A model generated the notes under the pieces. That model made no database searches. It was not told where the DNA came from and saw only the letters and a list, made by a program, of their open reading frames with translations. Positions 12,656 through 24,765 of a DNA stretch of 37,500 nt are shown here, piece after piece (positions within the stretch are counted from its first letter, which is position 1; each line of letters opens with the position of its first letter). A program made the translations under genes and the position numbers. This DNA is from Neocallimastix lanati (nom. inval.) (Eukaryota; Neocallimastigomycota; Neocallimastigomycetes; Neocallimastigales; Neocallimastigaceae). The DNA lies in contig JACVTC010000052.1 of the NCBI GenBank assembly GCA_016946835.1, forward strand, positions 947,501 through 985,000, given 5' to 3'.

Positions 12656-12992
12656 CCAAAGGCGTATTTTAGATTGATAATTTTAATGAATTTTATTTTT
12701 TATTTTTTTTATTTCTTTAATTGTTTAATTGTAACAAATTACAGATATTTATTAAAGAAAAATTATCTTAATAATAAACGTAATCTTGTTAATCTATTTT
12801 TTTTTTTTTTTAATTTTTAATTTTTTATTATTTTCCTCCTCCTTTCTTTTACAATAGAAGTTATATTCTCCTTCTCTTTTCCTTTGTTTTTTTTATCTTT
12901 TTTATTTTATTTAAGTTAAAACTACTTAAAGTTTCATTTATATACTTTTTCAATTTTTTTTTATTTTTTTATTTTTTTTGATGAAAAATTTA

Positions 12993-13050
12993 TAAATTTA
13001 AATTTGTATTTAATATAAATACTTTAATTTCATTGGATAAAATGAACCAT
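12993..13050 (-). promoter_or_regulatory. Conserved upstream element of the LRR genes (gene A copy)
   Basis: TTTAATATAAAT followed by TTTCATTGGATAAAATGA also lies upstream of paralogue B (17368-17411, TTTCGTTGGATAAAATGA). Everything else between the two upstream regions has drifted. On the coding strand it reads TCATTTTATCCAATGAAA, containing a CCAAT-like box. It lies about 470 bp before the gene A ATG and about 260 bp before that of gene B. Confidence 0.45.
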
Positions 13051-13240
13051 AAGTTTTATTTATATTTAATTATTCCCTTTTTTGATGATAAAATAGAAAA
13101 ATAGAAAAATAAAAAAATGGAAAAATAAAAAATACAAAAAATACAAAAAATACAAAAAATACAAAAAAAAATCTGTTAGAATTTTATCGATTTAAAAATG
13201 ATTAGAATATTTTCAGAATGTAATATATAGGATGTGATGT

Positions 13241-13272
<32 letters not shown>

Positions 13273-14475
13273 TTTTTTTTATTTTATTTCAATATTTAAT
13301 AAATAATTAAAACTTCATTGTTGCCTATTTTATGTTTTATATATATATATATATATTTTTTTTTTCTTTCATATGTATATATCTATTTATTTTATAAAGT
13401 AAAAATCTTTTAAAGATATTTTCCATAATTATTATTTTGATAATACTTTTTATGTTATTATTTTGTAGTTTGACTTTTAATTACTAGTATTATATTATTA
13501 TTGCAATTATTTTGATTTATTTGTTGTTATTGGGAGGTGTGCGTTTCGCAAAATGTGGCTTAAAATATTTTTAAAAAATAAACATATAAATAAATAAAAC
13601 TAATAAATAAATAAAAAATATATTGTTATTGAGAAACGATACACATTCGTTGTTATTGCTGGAATATGTGAATATAATATATTTATATTAAAAGATAAAA
13701 TAATAGAAATAAGTTTAATTTTGAGTGATACTTCGTGAATAAATCGATTATGAGAAACAATATTAAGTTAAAGAAAAGAATTAAAACCCCTAAAATTATG
13801 ATAAATAGTTATCATTATGTAAATTTTTAGAAGATTCATTAAACTGATAAATCATTTTAAAATGATAAAGATTATAAAATTGAAGAAGCAAAAACAAAAA
13901 AAAAAAAAAATAAATTAGATGATAAAAAGAAAAAATTATCTAAAGTAAAATAAAACTCATAAAAAAATAAAGATAAAAAATAAAATAAATAAATAAATGA
14001 ATAAAAAATAAATAAATAAACATAAATATGAATTTGTTAAATAAAAGAGTATAATCAAAATAGATGAATATATCAATTAATGTATTTTATTTAAAATTCT
14101 AAAGAACAAGCCACATTAACATAACATATATTTAATTATGGGGGGTGTGTCATTTCGAAAATTTTTATTACATAAATTTGTATTTTGTTGTATTGTATTT
14201 CGGAAAACATGGCGTATTATAATGTGATAAATAAATAAATGAATGAATAAATTATAAATGAATAAATAAATTTTTAAATAATAATAAAAATAATTAAGAC
14301 AAACGTTTATTATGACCAAAAAAATTTTTTTTAGAAAATTAAATAAAAATATATATATATATATATATATATAATTAATACGTATATAAAATAATTATTA
14401 TATTTTTTTTATTTTATTTTAAATATTATTAATTATTATTAATACATTAATACCTTGTTTATATTATCAACAGAA
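13051..14475. other. Intergenic DNA with two TTTCG-type element ends and a Lys-rich coding remnant
   Basis: 13533-13560 (GGGAGGTGTGCGTTTCGCAAAATGTGGCTT) and 14136-14216 (GGGGGGTGTGTCATTTCG, later CATGGCGTATTA) are ends of the dispersed TTTCG family; an inverted AAGCCACATT at 14108-14117 could close the first. At 13746-13945 a plus-strand frame with several stops reads IKLKKRIKTPKIM, then NDKDYKIEEAKTKKKK, perhaps an old coding piece. No intact gene. Confidence 0.45.
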
Positions 14476-14477
14476 AA

Positions 14478-16012
14478 TGAAGATTGAATAAAATAAAATA
14501 TAATAAAATAAAATAAAAAGTAGAATATTAAATAAGAAAGTACAGATTGAATAAAATAAAATAAAATAAAATAAAATAAAATAAAATAAAATAAAATAAA
14601 ATAAAATAAAATAAAATAAAATAAAATAAAATAAAATAAAATAAAATAAAATAAAATAAAATAAAATAAATAGTAGAATATTAAAAATAAAGTACAGATT
14701 GAATAAAATAAAATAAAATAAAATAAAATAAAATAAAATAAAATAAAATAAAATAAAATAAAATAAAATAAAATAAAATAAAATAAAATAAAATAAAATA
14801 AAATAAAATAAATAGTAGAATATTAAAAATAAAGTACAGATTGAATAAAATAAAATAAAATAAAATAAAATAAAATAAAATAAAATAAAATAAAATAAAA
14901 TAAAATAAAATAAAATAAAATAAAATAAAATAAAATAAAATAAAATAAAATAAAATAAAATAAAATAAAATAAAATAAAATAAAATAAAATAAAATAAAA
15001 TAAAATAAAATAAAATAAAATAAAATAAAATAAAATAAAATAAAATAAAATAAAATAAAATAAAATAAAATAAAATAAAATAAAATAAAATAAAATAAAA
15101 TAAAATAAAATAAAATAAAATAAAATAAAATAAAATAAATAGTAGAATATTAAAAATAAAGTACAGATTGAATAAAATAAAATAAAATAAAATAAAATAA
15201 AATAAAATAAAATAAAATAAAATAAAATAAATAGTAGAATATTAAAAATAAAGTACAGATTGAATAAAATAAAATAAAATAAAATAAAATATATAGTTGA
15301 AATATAAATATGAAGTACAGATTGAATAAAATAAAATAAAATAAAATAAAATAAAATAAAATAAAATAAAATAAAATAAAATAAAATAAAATAAAATAAA
15401 ATAAAATAAAATAAAATAAAATAAAATAAAATAAAATAAAATAAAATAAAATAAAATAAAATAAAATAAAATAAATAGTAGAATATTAAAAATAAAGTAC
15501 AGATTGAATAAAATAAAATAAAATAAAATAAAATAAAATATATTGTTGAAATATAAATATGAAGTACAGATTGAATAAAATAAAATAAAATAAAATAAAA
15601 TAAAATAAAATAAAATAAAATAAAATAAAATAAAATAAAATAAAATAAAATAAAATAAAATAAAATAAAATAAAATAAAATAAAATAAAATAAAATAAAA
15701 TAAAATAAAATAAAATAAAATAAAATAAAATAAAATAAAATAAAATAAAATAAAATAAAATAAAATAAAATAAAATAAAATAAAATAAAATAAAATAAAA
15801 TAAAATAAAATAAAATAAAATAAAATAAAATAAAATAAATAAATAAAATATATAGTTGAAATATAAATATGAAGTACAGATTGAATAAAATAAAATAAAA
15901 TAAAATAAAATAAAATAAAATAAAATAAAATAAAATAAAATAAAATAAAATAAATAGTTGAAATATGAATATAAAGTACAGATTGAATAAAATATAATAA
16001 TAAAATAAAAAT
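14478..16012. repeat. TAAAA satellite with about ten embedded cores
   Basis: Pure (TAAAA)n blocks of 5 to about 60 units are separated by a conserved ~35-bp core, TAGTAGAATATTAAAAATAAAG then TACAGATTGAATAAAAT, near 14540, 14695, 14836, 15165, 15257, 15316, 15500, 15567, 15876 and 15977. Two core variants alternate: one with GTAGAATATTAAAAATAAAG, one with GTTGAAATATAAATATGAAG. The array starts about 30 bp past the last exon of gene B, where intron 4 would be. Confidence 0.95.
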
Positions 16013-16041
16013 ATAAAAATAAAAATAAAATTAAAAACAAA

Positions 16042-17141
16042 TTATATTTTCAATTCTTTAATATTAAGTTTGGTGTTAGCATCATTATCTTCCAAACAAT
16101 TACCACTAAGATCCCTATTTATATTTGAATAAATATAAAATAATATATATATATATATATATTATTTAATTCTATTATACCATTTTATCCAAATAAATAC
16201 ATAAAATTTAAATATCTAAATAGTATAATTGTATAATAATATAATGATATTTTTTTATTTTTTTTATATTTACAGTATTTCTAAATTTTTTAACTCGGAA
16301 AGATTATTTGGTAATTCACCAACAATTAAATTGTTTGCCATTTCCCTATTTAAAAAATAATTATTTATTCAAATATAAACATAATTTATTCTACAATAAA
16401 TAAATGAATGAATAAATATATATATATATAAATAAATAATAAATAAATATTAAAATATTAAAATACTATAATAAAATATATATTAGTTACAAAGTAGTTA
16501 AATGTGGTAATTTAGCAAATTGAGAAATAATTTTTTCCATATCTTGATTGGAAAGATTTTTATAATTATTAAATTTGCTATAATAAATATTGATATATAT
16601 ATATTTTATATTAATAATTTATTTAATCATTAATATAATAGATAATATAAAATAAAAAAAATAAAAAATAAAAATAAAAATAAAATTAAATAAAATAAAT
16701 CAAAATTTTAGAAGAAGTAACAATGAATGCAATAATAAATAAAAAAAAAAATATATATATATAAATATTAAATATATTTGTTAAAAGTAAAATAATAATA
16801 ATATTAATAATTTATAATATCAATTATAAATATTAATTTTTATTACAATTATTAATTCTAATTATTAATATCAATTATTAATGGTAAAAATTATTATCAA
16901 AAATTAATATTTACATTTCAGTAATTGCAGTTTGGTTATTAAAGTTTTGACAGATAATTTGAGAAAAATCACAACAGCTATTTAAAGTTTTGCTTTTATA
17001 TGATTTTTGAAGATCATTTCCTATTGTATTTATGACTTCTTCTATTACTGTACAGTCATTGGGAATGGCCATTCCAGAAATAGTTTCGAATAGGCCAAAG
17101 ATTAAAATGAAAACAACTGAAATTAAATTACGATATTTCAT
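16042..17141 (-). CDS. LRR gene B: truncated paralogue without membrane segments
   Basis: Four exons (17141-16915, 16577-16491, 16345-16274, 16114-16042) encode 152 residues. The first three have exactly the gene A lengths (227, 87, 72 bp) and phases. Residues 1-23 are a signal peptide, and Cys30, 56, 57 and 64 are all kept. LRR parts include MANNLIVGELPNNLSEL and LDLSGNCLEDND. In gene A the fourth exon ends GAATT|GTAAATATAA; here it reads GAATTGAAAATATAA, the donor GT having become GA, so reading continues three codons to TAA at 16044-16042. Exons 5-7 are absent; the TAAAA satellite follows directly. If expressed it would be a short secreted LRR protein; it may equally be a decaying pseudogene. 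Confidence 0.7.
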
Positions 17142-17365
17142 TTTTATTATATTATTTTATTTTAATCAATAAAATTTTTTAAATTTGTATTAATTCTAAT
17201 AGAATTTGTTATTTATTTTATTTTATTTTTTTAATTTGTAAAAAAAGAAATTATTTAGACGTTCTTTTCTCTTTTAATTATTTATTTTTTAATTTTTTTT
17301 TTTTTATATTTTATTTTTATTTTTTTTTATGCTTCAATTGCTGTTTTTTAACATTATTTAATTTA

Positions 17366-17412
17366 ATTTATTTAATATAAATTAACATTTGAATTTCGTT
17401 GGATAAAATGAG
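17366..17412 (-). promoter_or_regulatory. Conserved upstream element of the LRR genes (gene B copy)
   Basis: TTTAATATAAAT, then GAATTTCGTTGGATAAAATGA, matches the element upstream of gene A apart from a few bases. Here the CCAAT-like core is CCAAC. Confidence 0.45.
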
Positions 17413-17482
17413 TCAGAAAGGAAAATTCTTATTGGTAAAGCACCCCTGGTTCAGTATCTCTTACTGGGAGAAGTTATATTAA
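17408..17482 (+). other. Small GC-richer open frame diverging from gene B
   Basis: A plus-strand ATG inside the conserved upstream element opens 24 codons with unusually mixed composition (KHPWFSISYWEKLY) before TAA. The bases 17433-17475 are the only GC-rich patch for about a kilobase. The equivalent ATG upstream of gene A opens an unrelated 20-codon frame, so conservation as protein is not supported. It could be the remnant of another gene or mobile element. Confidence 0.2.
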
Positions 17483-18116
17483 TTTATTTATTTATTAATA
17501 TTGGATTTTATTCATACACTTATTTATTTATAAGAATTAAATACTAAATTTTATAAATTCATATTTTAATATTACTAAACTAATTTTATTAATAAACTAT
17601 ATTTTAATTATGGCAATTTTTACTATTATATTTTTTAATTATTTTGAATTGCAAAGAATTAACGTAAAGAAAAAGTATTCTCTTTATAATTTTCTTTAAT
17701 TATAAACTATTGTAAAATAATAAAAATTAAATATTTAGTTAAATATTATAAAAAGTATAATATAAATAATAAAATATTTATAATAATTATAACATATAAA
17801 AAATTTATCTTGGGGAGGTTGCATTAACTGAATTTCGTACTTCATCATTTAACATTTCATATATTTAACAACTTCATATATCTTTTTTTGGTAATTATGG
17901 AAAATTAATTTATGTTATTTTTAATATATTTAATATTTTATTTTAATATTTCTTTATTTGGTAAAAAAGAAAAAAAACAACATTTTTAGAATTTTGTACC
18001 CACAAAAAAAAAAAAAAAAACATTTTTTTGTTTAGAAATAAGTTTAATATAGTTAATATAAAATTAAAATATAATTAATAAATAAAATTGTTAATGATAG
18101 ATAATTATAAATTGAT
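17483..18116. other. AT-rich intergenic DNA
   Basis: No coding or structural signal beyond poly-A (18003-18019) and AT runs. Confidence 0.6.
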
Positions 18117-18242
18117 ATAAAATGAAATATTCAAACCTTAATTAATATAAAATTAGTTTTTATTATTCAAACATAAATTAATGTCATAAATCAAATTTAA
18201 ATCTAATGATTTTACAACAATTTTAACATGTGACTTGATTTC
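18117..18242. repeat. Left part of tandem segment interrupted by the retrotransposon
   Basis: ATGAAATATTCAAACC through CTAATGATTTTACAAC to CTTGATTTC matches 26160-26322. It continues on the other side of the retrotransposon at 25726, so the element split this copy. Confidence 0.85.
18239..18242. repeat. Target site duplication TTTC (left)
   Basis: TTTC stands directly before the left LTR and again at 25726-25729 after the right LTR. Allowing for a shared A, the duplication could be five bases (ATTTC). The uninterrupted paralogue has one TTTC (26319-26322). Confidence 0.75.
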
Positions 18243-18805
18243 TGATATACGGGACTTTTATGTGCTATATTTTAATTATAATAATATAGTTATATCTTTA
18301 TTTAATTTATTATTACTTTTCCTAAAAACTAAAAACCCCCTTTTCTAAATTAATTTTATTGGAAATTGGTTATTATTAAGAAATTACATTTTAAAATTAT
18401 AAAATTTAATAATATGAAATATATTTTAAACATATAATATAAATTATATATATAAGAATACAATATCTATATTTAAATAATAAATGTATATTATATGTAA
18501 AATATAAAATAAATATAAAATAATACATAATAATATATTATATAGTATAATAAGAATCCTATTAAAGTTAAATATAAGAATATTATTATATTTTAATATA
18601 ATAATATATAATTATAAAATAAATATATAATTTAATATATTATTAAATAATATGTAATTTAATATATATTATAATATATATTATAATATAATAATGAATA
18701 ATTAATAATATATTATAAAAATTATTATCAAAAGATATAAATTTAATATTTAATAATTATTATTAAATATACAAATATGTTACTACACATATATGTTTTA
18801 GATCA
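18243..18805 (-). repeat. 3' LTR of the gypsy element
   Basis: 563 bp, beginning TGATATACGGG and ending GTTTTAGATCA on the plus strand, so TG...CA on either strand. Very AT-rich interior with one GC patch (AACCCCCTTTTC). Nearly identical to 25161-25725. Confidence 0.93.
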
Positions 18806-19098
18806 AAATTGCCCACGCAAAGATAGCAATTTATATATGAAATTAAGTATAGTTCTCTATACGAGAAGAATTCTTAATTGAAGATAAAATTGACTATTAA
18901 CATTATAATAATTTTTATAAGATAAATTTATTCTAGAATATTATTTTCATATTTAAAGAAAATATTATATTGACTGTCTTGATTATTAAAATATTCCTTA
19001 GTAAAATTTAAATATCCAAAAAAAAAAAAAAATTATAAAAATTTTGATAAAATTTTTAATTAAATTTTTAATTTAATTTTTGAAAAATTTTTACTAAT

Positions 19099-19152
<54 letters not shown>

Positions 19153-19309
19153 TAGATCTTGAAATTGAAATTTCGAAATTGAATTTTAAAATTTAAAATT
19201 AATTTTTTTAAAAATTAATTTTAGCTTGAATTTAAAAATTTTATATACATAATATATAAATTGAGAGTGTTAATTAATATTTTTTTCGTTTAATCATTAT
19301 TTATGTATA
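18806..19309 (-). other. 3' non-coding part of the gypsy element
   Basis: Between the pol stop and the 3' LTR. It contains a ~50-base poly-T (19102-19150). The bases next to the LTR (GCGTGGGCAATTT on the element strand) are a weak candidate for the polypurine tract; no convincing one is seen. Confidence 0.5.
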
Positions 19310-22300
19310 CTATTCTTTATATGGTAAAATGTTTTTAATATGAACTTTTCGTTGTAGTATAATTCCTGTCCTATCTTCTTGTAATTTTACTGTATTCCAA
19401 GTTATTTCTTTTATAGTATAAGGTCCAGAATAGTAAGGTTCAAACTTGTGTCTTTGAAATCTTCTTATTTTTACTTTATCTCCAATTTTATAATTATTCT
19501 TATTTGTCATACTTTGTTTAGCTTCCCTTCTAGTCTTCCAATAATTAATGGTTCCTAATCTTTTATTAGCAGCTTCTTTAATCCAACGTTGATGTTCCAA
19601 GAATCGCTCGATAAGAAGTTCATCCATAGTTCTTTGAATTGGTTCCTCAATAGAATTCCTAATGTTAATTTCAATAGGTAGTAAGTCTTCCCGTCCATAT
19701 AATAATTCGAAACTAGAGTATCCTGATACTGACGATTTTGATGTTCGTAAAGCCCATAACACTAAAGGTAGTAGTAAATCCCAATTCTCATTATCTTCCA
19801 CAAAGTTCCTAAGTTTCTTTTCAATTTCCCTATTTCTATTTTCTACAAGTCCATTCGAAGCCGAGTGATAAACTGAAACAAAATGAATATATATCCCATA
19901 TAAATCTAAAAATATCTTGGTATAATCTGAATTTAACTGAGGTCTATTATCCATATTTATAACTTGTGGAAGTCCGTGCCTACTAAATACTTCAATTAAG
20001 AAATTTGTTACGTCTTGCGAAGTTACTGAAACTGTTGGCTTTGCTTCTACCCAACTTGTAAAATAGTCCACACATACTATTAAGTATTTAAAACCTCTAG
20101 GAGTCTGTTTAAGTGGACCTACTATATCTAATCCTAACTTTACAAAAGGAGCTTCCACAGGAGATGGAAATTTTTCTATCTGTCCAGGAATAGGTTCAGA
20201 TATGGTTAATTGACATATTTTTCAAAGAGAGACGTACTTTTTGATATCAATAATCATATTTTTCCAATAATAATTTTGTTTTATTCTATCGTACGTCTTC
20301 TGTACCCCATCATGTCCAGTTCTGTGGGCCATACCTATAATTTTTATCTTCTCCAAGTAGTCGTCTATTACCAATCGTAGTTTATTATTATCTCTAATAT
20401 AAGTCTTACCATCTATAGTAACAATTCTATCTTTTAAAAACTTTTTCATGAATTCAGAAATATATTCTTCATTTTCGGCTTCGTCCAAAAAGTTCGAATG
20501 ATCATTTTCATTATTGTTATTACTAATAATTTCTACGTTATTTTCATCAACAATATTATTATTATTTTCAATATTATTTCTCAAATTATTATTATTTTCT
20601 TCAACAATAGTATTTACTACAATATTTTCTTTTTTTCTAATACGAGATAATGCATCAGCAATAATATTCCTTTTCCCTGGTTGGTAGACAACTTTTACTT
20701 GTATTTGACTGAATAAATCACACCAACGAGCGTGTTTACTAGTATTAGGTTCGCATTTCATAATGATAGGGACTAAAGGTTGATGATCTGTATACAGTAT
20801 TGTCTGAGACGGATTACCTAATATATATTGTTTAAATTTATTTACACAAAAATATGCCGCGGTACCTTCTAACTCTGTTATCGGGTAATTAAGTTCTGAC
20901 TTATGCAGGGAACGACTAATATAAATACTGGGTGTTCTATTTCATCATTATATAGTTGCAATAAAACACCACCAATTCCCTGATAACTAGCATCAGTGTG
21001 TATAATAAATGGTTTATCATAACGTGGATAACACAAAATAGGTGCTTGACAAAGAGCTTCCTTTAATTTTTCTATACTAGTAGTATGCTCATTAGTCCAT
21101 TCAAAAGTAGAATTTTTCCTTAGTAATTTGCATAACGGCGAAGTTAATGTAGCATTATTTTCAATAAAATTCCTATAGTAACCCACCATTCCAAGAAAAG
21201 AACGTAATTCCGTAACATTAGAAGAATTATCCAACTTCATTATTGCATTAATCTTCTTTTCTAGTGGTAATAATCCTTTGTTTGAAATCTTATGTCCTAA
21301 AGCCTCCATTCAAAAAAACAAAAATGACATTTCTCAATATTCATTTTTAATTTAAATTTTCTGAAAATTTTAAATACATTTGTTAAGTCGATTAAATGTT
21401 GTTCAATGGATGGTGAATAAACAATAATATCGTCTAGATAAATTTGAACACATTTATTAATTAAGTCAAAGAAAATCCTATTCATTTCGCGTTGGAAGGT
21501 TGCCGGAGCATTAGTCAATCCGAAAGGCATTACCTTAAAGTAATAATTTCCAAATTTAGTTGTAAAAGAAGTAATTTCTTGGTCGCTTTCATACATAGGT
21601 ATCTGGTGATACCCACTAAAAAGATCAATAGTAGAAAATATTAATGCATCTTTTAATGCATCAAAAATTTCTTGAATTATAGGGATGGCATAAGCATCTT
21701 TTTTTGTTATTTTATTTAATAACCTATAATCTATGCACAATCTCCATCTACCATTTTTCTTTGGCACTAAAACAATAGGTGAAGACCAAGGTGAATGAGA
21801 AGGTGAGATTAATTCTTTGTCTATTAATTTTTTTAATTCTTCTTTTAGTGCTAAAAGTTGTTCCTGGGAGATCCTATATGCCTTTTGTTTTATTGGCTTG
21901 CTACCTTCTAGTAATTCAATATGGTGAGGTAGCAATTTGGATGGTTCTAAATAATTTACATCTGAATATGAAGTTAATATGGATTTAATTTCATTTTTAA
22001 AATTTTCATCTTTGATATCCATATTGCTGATTAATTCTTCCAAAATTTTAGTTTTATTAGTTGTATTAATTTTATTGGTACTAATTGCATTATTAATACT
22101 AGTATTATTCTCTAATATATAGCAAAACATACACTGTGTATGAAGTTCATGCACATCTTCCAAAGGGACCAATGGGACCGCACTAAAGGTAAACACACCA
22201 TTAACATTATTAATACCACTTTTTTCGTATAAATATTTACTATCTGCATCTACTAATAATTTATAATCTGCTTGTGTTTTTAAATTAATTATTATATCAA

Positions 22301-23323
22301 ATATTGAGTCATCATTTTCAAATACTCTAAAGACTGCATTAATTTTTAGAGTACCAATTTGTACTTCTAATTCTACCATTTCATAAACACGTTCTTCCAT
22401 ATTAGATAATGCCTGATGCACTCTACCAGAAGTAGAACCAATTATGGTATAATTTTTAATATTTTTATTTAGAAAATTCCTGGTTACCAAATTTGTATTA
22501 CTACCACCATCAATTAATACAGCAGCAGAATGACCATTAACTGTACCATTGACTATAGAGATATCGTGTTCTTGAATTTCTCTTGTAGCGTAGCAATGGG
22601 TAGGATTATTTACTATTTCAAATTCTTCTATATCATTATGATATTCTGCACATCCTACCACTGCATCATTATCCTCAGTTCTTACCTTTTTAAAACTTTT
22701 AGTGATATCTGAACGTAGGGCACTACTTATACCTATTAATTGAGCCAAAGTAATATTTGCTGAAGTATTTCGTAATTCTTCTATAATATCATAAGGTTCA
22801 ATACCATCTAATAATTTAATGATTTGGCCTACCCTTGTAGTTTTTTCCTTCTTATTATTTTGTTCCAATATTTTTGTACTGTTATTTTTATTGTAAAATT
22901 TATTACTAATATTAAATGCAGGTACATTTAATTCCATTGAATCTATGTCAATTTTGTTTTCCAATGTGTCATTTTTATTATTATTTTTATTATTTTTATT
23001 ATTATTATTATTTATATTATTACTATTATTACTACTATTATTATTATTATTATTTGTAGTCAAGTTGGATGTATCATTATTGATATTATAATTACTTGAA
23101 TTATTATTAATTAAATTTTTATTAATATTATTATTATTATTGCTATTATTTTCATTATTATTATTTTAAAAGTTTCTTTTTGCATTAGGTAGAGATGCAT
23201 ATTTTTCATCTCTACTGCGTTTTGCTGCATTAATAATTGTATCATAATTATTGTTCCATGTTGCTGTAGTTATTACTGGAGAAGTGGCAATTTGATTATG
23301 GGAAGTTTGCCTTCTTCCCTTAT
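19310..23323 (-). pseudogene. pol: Gypsy pol: protease, RT, RNase H, integrase (broken)
   Basis: Domains in order on the minus strand: Asn-rich linker; protease with AVLIDGGSNTNL (about 22520, Asp-Gly-Gly at the active site); RT with LCIDYRLLNKIT, FSTIDLFSGYHQ, FGLTNAPATFQ and YLDDIIVYS (about 21430); RNase H with IIHTDASYQGIGGVLL; Asn/Glu-rich linker; integrase zinc finger (HRTGHDG, then the CxxC region at about 20210), core with LGLDIVGPLK, VINMDNRPQL and NGLVENRN giving D, D, E, and a GPY/F-type end (SGPYTIKEI). Lesions: TAA at 23168-23166; a frameshift in a T run near 21305; a one-base loss near 20935; TGA at 20224-20222 replacing the first zinc Cys. The DNGPQF-type motif has Arg for Gly. 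It cannot make a full polyprotein as it stands. Confidence 0.92.
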
Positions 23324-24480
23324 CTAGTTTTTTTGAGAATATAAGGAATTAATGTAACTTTCATAATTTGGATCACTTTGGAACCTAGCAAAAGCAACGC
23401 AATCTTTCAAAACATGATCTGGTTGATGACAAAAATAACAAGTTTTAATTTTTGATTTTTCATCCGGTTAGTTAAATCATTCATACTGTCAGGATTATTA
23501 TTATTATTGTTTGAATTATGGTTTATATTACTATTATTGTTAGTGTTATAATAATTATTACCACTATTATTGTTAAAATTTGAATTTCTAAAATTTCCAT
23601 TATTGTTATTATTATTATAATTATTACTATTGTTTCCATTAAAATTTGTGTTTCTAAAATTTTCATTGTTGTTAAAATTTCTAAAACCGTTCGAATTCAC
23701 TCTAGATGGTGAATTTAATGGCAAATTATTAAATCTTCTTATTCTATTAAAATTTCCTGAATTATTAAATGTATTAAAATTATTATTGAATGGTGTAAAA
23801 TTTGAATTATTATTATATTGATCCATGAAGGTATTATTAGAATTTAATCTACCAGATTTAAAAAATTTATTTCTTCCATTATAGTTACTGGTATTACCAT
23901 AAGAACTCCACATTTCTTGATTTCCTTGCGTTTCATTTAATATACTTTCATACTTCTCAGCTAAATTACAGGCAGTTTCGAGGTCAGCAGCTTCAGCCAT
24001 AGCGACTCTTTCATAAATCTTACTTCGAGGTCTCAAGGCATTTTCATAATCAATTACTGAAATAGCGGATTGATCTATGGAATCTAACTGATTATATAGC
24101 TCCAAGAATCTTGTATTAAAGTCATAGATACTTTCATTTGGATTGATCATAATTTTCTTAATTTGACGTAATTTGTCTTCTTTCATATTTTCTCTCCAAT
24201 ATTTCTTTTTAATCAGATTTACACACTCATCTAGTGTTAGAATACGACCCAACTTAATTCGCTCCGAATGAAGGACCCTAACAATATCATCCTCACAAGC
24301 TGCAATGATATAACTAAATTTACCTTCATCAGTAATTATACGCTCTCTTCTAAACCAGTCAGTAATACGAAACTTTCAGATCTCCGCATCTTTATGAACA
24401 CCTCCAATTCTTGGTAGAGTTCTAGTATCAACATCATCATTATCCACTGGATCAATTAAAAGAGTAGATGAACCTGACAT
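23324..24480 (-). pseudogene. gag: Gypsy gag with zinc knuckle (broken)
   Basis: The frame opens at ATG 24480-24478 (MSGSSTLLIDPVDND), meets a TGA at 24378-24376, then runs through a helical gag domain (RILTLDECVNLIKKKYW, FNTRFLELYNQLDS) and a long Asn/Phe/Gly-rich tail. The nucleocapsid knuckle CYFCHQPDHVLKDC (C-x2-C-x4-H-x4-C, about 23445-23400) is in a neighbouring frame, so there is an indel in the A-rich stretch near 23450. Gag ends at TAG 23326-23324, directly after a slippery heptamer that would move reading into the pol frame. Confidence 0.85.
23327..23333 (-). promoter_or_regulatory. Candidate -1 ribosomal frameshift site (gag-pol)
   Basis: On the element strand the gag frame reads CAA AAA AAC TAG: the canonical slippery heptamer A AAA AAC directly before the gag stop. 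A one-base backward slip enters CTA GAT AAG, the frame that leads to protease after a single TAA at 23168-23166. I have not established a downstream pseudoknot. Confidence 0.6.
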
Positions 24481-24655
24481 CTTCACAAAATTTAGGATAA
24501 AAAAAATATTTTATATATATATATAATAAGTTTAACAATATAATATTTTTAACTAACAAAAACTCGTTTAATATTTTATAACAATTAAATATATAATTTA
24601 GTCACTATTAAAATATTTATTACATAAATATATATTATTATTATTATTTTTTTTT

Positions 24656-24691
<36 letters not shown>

Positions 24692-24765
24692 ATTTAATAT
24701 TATTTATTACAATTATTTATTACTATTATTACTATTTTAATTTTTTTTATAATAAACTAATAACT

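Noticed and set aside
14478-16012. Regular repeats with spacers, superficially CRISPR-like
   Set aside because: The TAAAA blocks vary in length, the 'spacers' are all alike, and the genome is eukaryotic.
19662-19868. Plus-strand frames inside the retrotransposon (also 21779, 22530, 23630) and the frame at 28559-28768
   Set aside because: Antisense shadows of pol, gag and transposase coding sequence.
24253-24480. Starting gag at the TTG near 24252
   Set aside because: The same frame continues upstream with gag-like sequence to an ATG at 24480, interrupted only by one TGA.
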